A stretch of DNA of 64,000 bases from an uncultured Roseovarius sp. (GTDB lineage Bacteria > Pseudomonadota > Alphaproteobacteria > Rhodobacterales > Rhodobacteraceae). A program made the position numbers and the translations under genes. Below the pieces are notes generated by a model. It saw nothing but the letters and a program-made list of their open reading frames with translations. It was not told the origin of the DNA and did not search any database. The DNA is taken from contig CANMOU010000001.1 in the NCBI GenBank assembly GCA_947499555.1, positions 62,001 through 126,000 on the forward strand, in the 5' to 3' direction. Positions 58,484 through 64,000 of this stretch are shown here, piece by piece (the first letter of the stretch is position 1; each line of letters starts with the position of its first letter).

Positions 58484-60067
58484 ATGCTGTTGAAAAACTC
58501 TGTGTTGCAGTGCGGCAAGTCGTTTGATTCACTCGATTTATCGAGATTGGGAGGATCGGGCGATGATGGGCATGCAAAAGGTCGAAGCGCAGCTGTTTTA
58601 TGAGTTCGATTTGGACGCTCATGTGCCGCCCAATCACGTCCTGAGAGAGATTGACCGGTTCCTCGACATGGGCGACATGCGGGCGAAGCTGAAGCCGTTC
58701 TACAGCCATACGGGCCGCCCTTCGATTGATCCCGAGCTCATCGTCCGGATGCTGGTGATTGGTTATGTGATGGGCATTCGTTCTGAGCGTCGCCTTTGTC
58801 AGGAGGTGCATCTCAATTTGGCGTATCGTTGGTTTTGCCGCCTTGGACTGGACGACAAGGTCCCTGACCATTCGTCCTTCTCACGCTACCGCCATGGCAA
58901 GTTCCGTGACAGCGACATGCTGCGTCACATCTTCGAGGCAACTGTGGAGCGCTGCCTGAAGGAAGACCTCGTCTCTGGCGAGGGCTTTGCCGTTGACGCC
59001 AGCCTGATCCCTGCGGATGCCAACAAAGCCCGTTCCATTGCAGCCAAGGATTGGAACGAAGATGTCGCCCGCGACGCAGGCAACCGCGCGGCTCGAGAAT
59101 ACCTGGAAACACTTGATGACGCGGCTTTTGGCGCGGCCTCGCCTGTTCAGCCCAAGTTCGTGGCCAAGTCGGATCCGGCGGCCCAGTGGACCCGTGCTGA
59201 GGAAAGCCGCCCCTACTTCGCCTATGCTACGAACTACCTGATCGACACGAAGAGCTCTGTCATCATGGACGTTGAGGCGACGCGTGCGATCCGACAAGCA
59301 GAGGTGGGTGCCTCGCAAACAATGCTGGATCGCACTGAAAGACGCTTCGGTATCAGGCCGGACTGGCTTGCCGCGGACACGGCTTATGGCTCCAGCGATA
59401 ACTTGGGATGGCTGGTCAAGAAGCGCGGCATCATCCCATTCATTCCGGTGATCGATCACTCAAACCGCAAAGACGGCGCATGGACCCGGTTTGAGTTTGA
59501 GTATGACGAAGCCAACGATCAGTATATCTGCCCCGAAGGCTTCGCGCTTAAACAGTTCCGCCGGAATTACTCTGATCCCAATCGCGGCAAGAACATCCGC
59601 GGCACCCGAAAATATCGGGCCCTCAAATCCGATTGCCAGGGCTGTCCATCGAAAGAGAAGTGCTGCCCAAATGCGATCTGCAGATCGATCAGCCGGGAAG
59701 AACACGAGGACGCGCGGGACTTCGCACGGTCCAGCCGCAAAACGAAAGCCTACAAAGTCAGCCGCGACAAAAGGAAGAAAGTCGAGATGCTCTTTGCGCA
59801 TCTGAAGCGCATCCTGAACCTGACCAGGTTACGGCTACGCGGCCCGAACGGGGCCAAGGATGAGTTCCTTCTAGCAGCCATCGCCCAGAACCTCCGAAAG
59901 CTCGCCAAGCTCAGGCCCAAGACGGTCCAGACGGTGGCCACGGCATGATCTGAGCGAACATATCAGCCAATTTGGCCTTCGATCGGACCAGCGTCCGGGG
60001 CAAACAGCTCACGTTGAAACTGCGGCGGTAATCCCGTCGTCAAATGCGCCGAGTTCTTCAACAGAAT
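58484..60067 (+). mobile_element. IS1182-family insertion sequence
   Basis: 1584 bp. The ends are imperfect inverted repeats (left AT-G-CTGTTGAA-A-AACTC, right complement AT-T-CTGTTGAA-G-AACTC; 15 of 17 match), enclosing a single transposase gene. Both sides carry CCGCCC (58478-58483 and 60068-60073), a likely target duplication. Exact ends could shift by one or two bases. Confidence 0.7.
58563..59948 (+). CDS. IS1182-family transposase
   Basis: A 461-aa DDE transposase. N-terminal region FYEFDLDAHVPPNHVLREID and SERRLCQEVHLNLAYRWFCR are typical of IS1182. Catalytic Asp residues are in GFAVDASLIPAD and LAADTAYGS and the Glu in KKVEMLFAHLKRI. A C4-type cysteine cluster (CQGCPSKEKCC) is present. 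ATG at 58563 has GGGAGG eight bases upstream. The frame is intact, so the element may be active. Confidence 0.92.
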   Translation: MMGMQKVEAQLFYEFDLDAHVPPNHVLREIDRFLDMGDMRAKLKPFYSHTGRPSIDPELIVRMLVIGYVMGIRSERRLCQEVHLNLAYRWFCRLGLDDKVPDHSSFSRYRHGKFRDSDMLRHIFEATVERCLKEDLVSGEGFAVDASLIPADANKARSIAAKDWNEDVARDAGNRAAREYLETLDDAAFGAASPVQPKFVAKSDPAAQWTRAEESRPYFAYATNYLIDTKSSVIMDVEATRAIRQAEVGASQTMLDRTERRFGIRPDWLAADTAYGSSDNLGWLVKKRGIIPFIPVIDHSNRKDGAWTRFEFEYDEANDQYICPEGFALKQFRRNYSDPNRGKNIRGTRKYRALKSDCQGCPSKEKCCPNAICRSISREEHEDARDFARSSRKTKAYKVSRDKRKKVEMLFAHLKRILNLTRLRLRGPNGAKDEFLLAAIAQNLRKLAKLRPKTVQTVATA

Positions 60068-60198
60068 CCGCCCGTAGTGAGCGGTTGCAGCCGGGCTGCT
60101 CTGCACAATTCACGTTTTGTTTTGGGCCGAATTCTCGTTTCTAGACACCAATTTCAAAATAGATCGCCAGATAGTTTTATTGTTTCATGCAGTCAGTA

Positions 60199-60227
60199 TT
60201 GACGTCATAAAACCAATGAAATAACAG
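60199..60227 (+). promoter_or_regulatory. Promoter of the intact tRNA-Gly
   Basis: TTGACG (60199-60204), 17 bases, TAACAG (60222-60227), 14 bases ahead of the tRNA 5' end. Confidence 0.55.
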
Positions 60228-60240
60228 GTTCTGGTGAGCA

Positions 60241-60314
60241 GCGGGCGTTGTGTAGTGGTAAGACCTCAGCCTTCCAAGCTGATGACGCGGGTTCGATTCC
60301 CGCCGCCCGCTCCA
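60241..60314 (+). tRNA. tRNA-Gly(TCC), intact copy carried by the island
   Basis: A 74-nt cloverleaf with acceptor GCGGGCG/CGCCCGC, anticodon stem TCAGC/GCTGA, loop CTTCCAA (anticodon TCC), T-arm GCGGG-TTCGATT-CCCGC, discriminator T73 and encoded CCA. Its anticodon stem differs from that of the split chromosomal gene. It lies 92 bases inside attR and would replace the function of the interrupted gene. Confidence 0.95.
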
Positions 60315-60405
60315 GAAAATTTTTTCCGACACTTCGCCGACAAAATTTGCGCTGCATGATCTGTATGTAATTGAAGTCATGAGGAAAGTCGGAAAGTTCC
60401 TGCAA

Positions 60406-60451
60406 GCCTTCCAAGCAAGAGATACGGGTTCGATTCCCGTCGCCCGCTCCA
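60406..60451 (+). pseudogene. attR core and 3' half of the split tRNA-Gly(TCC) gene
   Basis: The 13-bp core GCCTTCCAAGCAA (60406-60418) is followed by GAGATACGGGTTCGATTCCC and GTCGCCCGCTCCA, the 3' anticodon-stem end, T-arm, acceptor strand, T73 and CCA of tRNA-Gly. It complements 20249-20289 exactly. The sequence to its left is not a tRNA 5' half. Right boundary of the island. Confidence 0.85.
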
Positions 60452-60556
60452 GACTTTCCTTGACTTGAAAATGTTCCGCCTGCCGCGGGAGAAAGAGCAT
60501 TTGCAGCCGCCAAGTTCCCTGCGTAAGGCTAGGGGCGTAGGTGGCAGAGGTGCGGG

Positions 60557-61879
60557 ATGGCCAAGGCAACGTTTCTGACGGGTGAGACGCCTTTGGGGCG
60601 GCCGTTCTGGTGGGAAGAGGCCGCACCGCAAGAGACGCCTGACGGATTGCCGGGGCGAGCGGATGTTCTGGTAATCGGAGCAGGTTACACGGGCCTGTCT
60701 GCTGCAATCGCCGCTCATGACTGCGGCGCGAAGGTTGTTGTGGTCGACGCGGGCCTTCCAGGTGAGGGCGCGTCGTCGCGCAACGGGGGCATGGTTGGCG
60801 CGCATCCGCGGCTAAGCTGGGACAAGCTGGCCAGCCGATTTGGCGCGGATGTGGCAGACGGCGTTTTTGCCGAGGCTGCCACGGCGCTTGGCTGGGCCAA
60901 GAGCTTTATCGAGGAAGAGGCGCTTGACTGCGATTTTCAGCAGACCGGCCGCATTCAACTTGCCTGGACCAAATCGCATTTCGAGGGACAGCAAAGACTG
61001 GCAAAGAGCGTGGCAGACAAAAGCGCGGTGCAGGTCGACCTTGTTTCGCGCGACATGCTGGGCCAAGAGATCGAGACGGATTGCTATGTTGGCGGCCTGG
61101 TATTCCCCGAGCATGGCGGGCTGCATCCTGGGAAATACCATCGCGGCATGATGCAGGCCGCGGCGCGGCGCGACATTCCGGTGGTCAGTCATGCGCGCGT
61201 TGCGGCACTGTCGCGAGACGGCACGGGTTTTCTGGCACGCACGCCCAAGGGCGACATGCGTGCAGACAAGGTTGTACTGGCCACCAATGGGTACACCACG
61301 CGGCCTTTTGGCTGGCATGTCTCTCGGGTGTTCCCGCTGCCTTCCTTCCTCATTGCCACCGAAGAATTGCCAGCCAACACAATAGGGCATCTGGCGCCAG
61401 GTCGGCGCATGATGGTCGAAACGCGTGCGCGCCACAGCTATTTTCGCGTGGCTCCGGACGGCAAACGCATCCTCTTTGGCGGGCGGTCTTCGATGCGGGA
61501 TATTCCTCTTGATCTGGCAGCCGAACGGCTGCGTCAAACGATGGTCGAGGTCTGGCCGGAACTGACCGAAGCCAAGCTTACCCATGCATGGACCGGCAAC
61601 ACCGGGTTCAGCTTCGCGCAGATCCCACATGTGGGCGAACAGGGCGGCGTTTGCTTTGCGATGGGGTATAGTGGATCTGGAACGGTGATGGCGCCTTACC
61701 TGGGGGCCAAGGCGGGATATATGGCGGTTGGTGATGCCCGGGCCAAGACGGCCTATCAGCATACAAGATTTTCGCGCAACCTCTTGCATCCATTTGAAAA
61801 ACCGCACTTTTTGAAGGCAGCGGATGTTTGGTATCGCTCTGTTGTCGACCGATGGGAGAGCTGGCAGGCGCGGTCTTGA
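60557..61879 (+). CDS. DAO-type FAD-dependent oxidoreductase
   Basis: A 440-aa flavoenzyme of the D-amino-acid/glycine oxidase family. The dinucleotide motif is ADVLVIGAGYTGLSAAIAAH, followed by SSRNGGMVGAHP. The C-terminal ATP-like GYSGSGTVMAPYLG segment contacts FAD. The overall pattern resembles gamma-glutamylputrescine or related amine oxidoreductases. It is the first chromosomal gene right of the island. It is convergent with the cupin gene. Substrate is not assigned. Confidence 0.88.
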   Translation: MAKATFLTGETPLGRPFWWEEAAPQETPDGLPGRADVLVIGAGYTGLSAAIAAHDCGAKVVVVDAGLPGEGASSRNGGMVGAHPRLSWDKLASRFGADVADGVFAEAATALGWAKSFIEEEALDCDFQQTGRIQLAWTKSHFEGQQRLAKSVADKSAVQVDLVSRDMLGQEIETDCYVGGLVFPEHGGLHPGKYHRGMMQAAARRDIPVVSHARVAALSRDGTGFLARTPKGDMRADKVVLATNGYTTRPFGWHVSRVFPLPSFLIATEELPANTIGHLAPGRRMMVETRARHSYFRVAPDGKRILFGGRSSMRDIPLDLAAERLRQTMVEVWPELTEAKLTHAWTGNTGFSFAQIPHVGEQGGVCFAMGYSGSGTVMAPYLGAKAGYMAVGDARAKTAYQHTRFSRNLLHPFEKPHFLKAADVWYRSVVDRWESWQARS

Positions 61880-61920
61880 AGAGAACGGGGTTTGAAATCT
61901 TCAACGATTTCATCTGCACG

Positions 61921-62295
61921 CTAATAGCCATCCGCCTTATAGCCAAAGAAAGCCTTGGTCAGCTCGTCTTCAATGTCCCAAAGCGCACGCATCCCGTCGT
62001 GGATATAGAGCGTGTCACCCGGCGCCAACGCGTGCACGTCGCCGCTTGTCATATCTGTAAGCCTGCCACGTCCGGAGAGCACCGTCATCATCTCGTCTCC
62101 CTGTTCGACGCAGGAGAACTGCCCTTTGGTGCAGCGCCAGATCCCGGCGCGGGCGGTGTGACCTGTGCCGCCGCTGTCAAGCCGTCCCGAAGCGCGCGGC
62201 GCGCCGGACAAGATTTTGTAATCGCTAAAAGGATTGTCGAACGGCCAGTCCTCAAGCGGGCCGGGGTCTTCCCCGATCTGATAGCGCCGCATCAT
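61921..62295 (-). CDS. Cupin domain-containing protein
   Basis: A 124-aa cupin of the DUF861/EutQ-like type (GIWRCTKGQFSCVEQGDEMM, GDVHALAPGDTLYIHDGM). The start ATG at 62295 overlaps the stop of the upstream dehydrogenase gene (ATGA); an upstream extension lies inside that gene. It is translationally coupled and probably acts in the same minor metabolic pathway. Confidence 0.84.
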   Translation of the reverse strand: MMRRYQIGEDPGPLEDWPFDNPFSDYKILSGAPRASGRLDSGGTGHTARAGIWRCTKGQFSCVEQGDEMMTVLSGRGRLTDMTSGDVHALAPGDTLYIHDGMRALWDIEDELTKAFFGYKADGY

Positions 62296-63047
62296 TGCAG
62301 CCGCATCGCGCCGTCGATGCGAATGACCTCGCCGTTGAGGTAATCGCATTCCACGATGAACCGCGCCAGTGCGGCGAATTCCGCCGGATCTCCAAGGCGC
62401 TTGGGAAAAGTCACATCCTGCGCCAGGCCGTCCTGCACCTCTTGCGGCAGGCCGCGCAGCATCGGTGTGCCGAAGATACCCGGCGCAATCGCCATCACGC
62501 GAATGCCGTCGCGTGACAAATCCCGCGCCATGGGCAAAGACAGCCCGTAGACGCCCCCTTTGGAGGCTCCGTAGGCGGTTTGGCCTTTCTGTGCCTCGAA
62601 GGCGGCGATCGAGGCTGTGTTGATGATCACGCCACGCGTGCCATCCGGGGCAGGGGTGTTCTTGGCGATCTCCGCAGCAGCAAGCCGGGCCACGTTGAAA
62701 CTGCCGACCAGATTGATGTCGATCACGCGTTTGAAAAGCTCAAGCCGGTGTGGGCCGTCCTTGCCCAGCGTCTTTTCCGCCGGCGCGATACCTGCGCAAT
62801 TCACCGCGACGCTGATCTTGCCCATTGCGGCTGTGGCAACCTCAATGGCGGCCTGAACCGATGTTTCATCTGTCACATCTGCTTCCGCGAAAGTGGCACC
62901 AATTTCTTTGGCAACCTGAGGCCCACGGTCAGTGTCGCGGTCAAACAGGGTGACCCTCGCGCCCATGTCCCGAAAATGCCGGGCAGTTGCTTCACCGAGG
63001 CCCGAGGCCCCTCCGGTGATGATGGCAGCGGTCTGGGCAAGGTGCAT
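62292..63047 (-). CDS. Short-chain dehydrogenase/reductase (3-hydroxyacyl-CoA dehydrogenase type 2-like)
   Basis: A 251-aa classical SDR. NAD-binding TGGASGLGEATA, Asp in LFDRDTD favouring NAD, NCAG, and the catalytic Ser (INTASIAAFE), Tyr and Lys (AYGASKGG) are all present. The MHLAQTAAIITGGASGLG start and the KTLGKDGPHRLELFKRVIDI region resemble HSD17B10-type hydroxyacyl-CoA dehydrogenases. Upstream gene of a pair with the cupin. Confidence 0.9.
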   Translation of the reverse strand: MHLAQTAAIITGGASGLGEATARHFRDMGARVTLFDRDTDRGPQVAKEIGATFAEADVTDETSVQAAIEVATAAMGKISVAVNCAGIAPAEKTLGKDGPHRLELFKRVIDINLVGSFNVARLAAAEIAKNTPAPDGTRGVIINTASIAAFEAQKGQTAYGASKGGVYGLSLPMARDLSRDGIRVMAIAPGIFGTPMLRGLPQEVQDGLAQDVTFPKRLGDPAEFAALARFIVECDYLNGEVIRIDGAMRLQ

Positions 63048-63106
63048 TGCGGGTCTCCGTTTCGATAAATGAACAAATGTTCAGATAAACGCTGTCCTGA
63101 CCGCTG

Positions 63107-64000
63107 TCAAAGCCTTGCTCTGAGCCAGCGGGCACTGATGCCAAGGCCCACGACCGTGATCAGGATCCGAAAAACGTGGTGCAGGGTCACGAAGGCCGGA
63201 TTGGCTGTCAGGCTGAGGGCGACAAGGGACATCTCGGTGACACCACCTGGAGCAAAGCTGATCAGCAAGACGTCAAAGGGTTGCTGCAGCGGCCCTGTTA
63301 GCACGGCGGCAAAGCCTGCGGAGATCACAAGCATCCCGCCGACGGACAGCAATGTCAGGCCAAACCCGTGCAGCATCAGTGTTGTGGACAAGCCCGTGAA
63401 CCGCATGCCAAGCGCAGTGCCCACCACAATCTGCGCCACATTCACGAGCCATTGCGGTACATCCACATGCAGAACGCCGCTAAGCGAAAGGACCGCCGCA
63501 ACAGCCATCGGACCGGTCAGCTGTTTCGCCGGCAGGCGCAGAAGATGTCCCGCTGCCAGCCCGGCGGCACCGGCAAGCAGGATCATCGGCAGGGCCTGCC
63601 ACGGCACATCGTCCTGCGCCAGTGTCATGCCCGCGGCGCTGCCCACGGGCGCGCCAAGCCAGAGCGACAGTCCTATCGGCAGAAGCGTCACAACCGCAAC
63701 GATGCGTAGAAACTGATGCAATGTCAGGCGCGCGGGATCGGCTCCGGCCTCTTCGCCCATGGCGATGGATTCGAACAATCCCCCGGGAGCAGAGCTGTAA
63801 AAGGCGGTGGGTCTGTCATACCCGCCCACATGATGCAGGATGATGTAGCCAAACCCATGCGCCAACACGACAAAAGCGGTCAGGGCGGCAAAGCTGAGCG
63901 CCATGAGCGATAGGTTCGAAAAAAGATCCGGTGTCACTTGGGCTCCGATCATCAAGCCGATGATTGCGATGAAGATGAGCCGAAGATTGGGCGGGAAGCG
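63107..64000 (-). CDS. AbrB-family membrane protein (ammonia monooxygenase-like), 5' end outside the window
   Basis: At least 297 codons are open to the window edge; the start lies beyond base 64000. Two-fold repeated hydrophobic architecture with ATAFYSSAPGGLFE-like TAFYSSAPGGLFESIAMGEE and LLISFAPGGVTEMSLVALSL, the hallmark of the AbrB duplication family (regulator or putative transporter). TTG at 63955 is only an internal codon. It is in the same direction as the dehydrogenase, 59 bases ahead of it. Confidence 0.85.
   Translation of the reverse strand, partial: RFPPNLRLIFIAIIGLMIGAQVTPDLFSNLSLMALSFAALTAFVVLAHGFGYIILHHVGGYDRPTAFYSSAPGGLFESIAMGEEAGADPARLTLHQFLRIVAVVTLLPIGLSLWLGAPVGSAAGMTLAQDDVPWQALPMILLAGAAGLAAGHLLRLPAKQLTGPMAVAAVLSLSGVLHVDVPQWLVNVAQIVVGTALGMRFTGLSTTLMLHGFGLTLLSVGGMLVISAGFAAVLTGPLQQPFDVLLISFAPGGVTEMSLVALSLTANPAFVTLHHVFRILITVVGLGISARWLRARL

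Larger units (their letters stand above)
20277..60418 (+). mobile_element. About 40-kb integrative genomic island in tRNA-Gly(TCC)
   Basis: The limits are set by the two 13-bp att cores inside complementary halves of one tRNA-Gly gene. Inside the left end is a DUF4102-type tyrosine integrase with an AlpA-like regulator and a replication-type HTH protein. Base composition is visibly less GC-rich than in the Tad and mat regions. Cargo: RNA ligase, tRNA array, complete PhyR/NepR/EcfG stress system with its regulon, MarR/MFS, NUC1 nuclease, reverse transcriptase and an IS1182-like element. An intact tRNA-Gly(TCC) lies just inside the right end. No conjugation genes are seen, so transfer would need outside help. 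Confidence 0.82.

Overview
The window looks like the chromosome of an alphaproteobacterium, most likely a marine Rhodobacteraceae (Roseobacter-type) species. This rests on the family content (TRAP-type malonate uptake, an Anbu operon, a Tad pilus locus, PhyR/NepR/EcfG) and on high-GC codon use outside the island. No rRNA or other species-level marker is present.

Chromosomal left arm (1-20248). Bases 1-5686 are a compact malonate operon: a TRAP transporter (binding protein, small and large permease), malonyl-CoA decarboxylase and malonyl-CoA synthetase. Together they import malonate, activate it and decarboxylate it to acetyl-CoA. Bases 5824-9755 are the Anbu operon: circularly permuted ATP-grasp, alpha-E protein, transglutaminase-like protein and proteasome-like Anbu peptidase. 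A LuxR-type regulator (9924-10841, minus) faces away from a Tad/Flp pilus locus (11415-20013): flp, cpaB, a TadG-like protein, two TadE-like pseudopilins, tadZ/cpaE, cpaF, tadB and tadC. Secretin, prepilin peptidase and TPR lipoprotein genes are not in it.

Genomic island (about 20277-60418). A tRNA-Gly(TCC) gene is split in its anticodon arm. The 5' half is at 20249-20289 and the 3' half at 60406-60451, and they share a 13-bp core. Between them lie about 40 kb of lower-GC DNA with a tyrosine integrase just inside the left end and an intact replacement tRNA-Gly(TCC) just inside the right end. Island contents in order are: integrase, AlpA-like regulator and a replication-type HTH protein; an RNA ligase; four tandem tRNA genes (Trp-like and three Arg) with single-base spacers; hypothetical genes and small hairpin repeats; and then a large stress block.

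The stress block (about 28252-51241) encodes a complete general stress response core, PhyR / NepR / EcfG / HisKA_2 sensor kinase. Many of its transcription units start with an EcfG-type promoter (GGAAC-N16/17-CGTT). The target genes are envelope, osmotic and oxidative stress genes: MscS, entericidin, PLD, AI-2E, DUF883/holin/DUF3618, BrkB, Pmp3, CsbD, PRC-barrel proteins, a pyridoxamine oxidase-like protein, DUF1328, Dps, a ferritin-like protein and a formate/nitrite-type channel. TrkA/TrkH and a MATE exporter lie among them. I read the island as a transferable stress response carrying its own sigma factor and regulon.

The right end of the island (51.4-60.4 kb) has a MarR/MFS pair with a perfect palindromic operator, a NUC1-type nuclease, a DUF2971 protein, a stand-alone reverse transcriptase with repeats around it, an unknown gene behind an 18-bp-periodic operator array, and an IS1182-like element. 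Several of these could be phage defence genes, but none can be assigned to a known system from sequence alone.

Chromosomal right arm (60419-64000): a DAO-type FAD oxidoreductase; then, on the minus strand, a 5'-truncated AbrB-family membrane protein, a short-chain dehydrogenase and a cupin.
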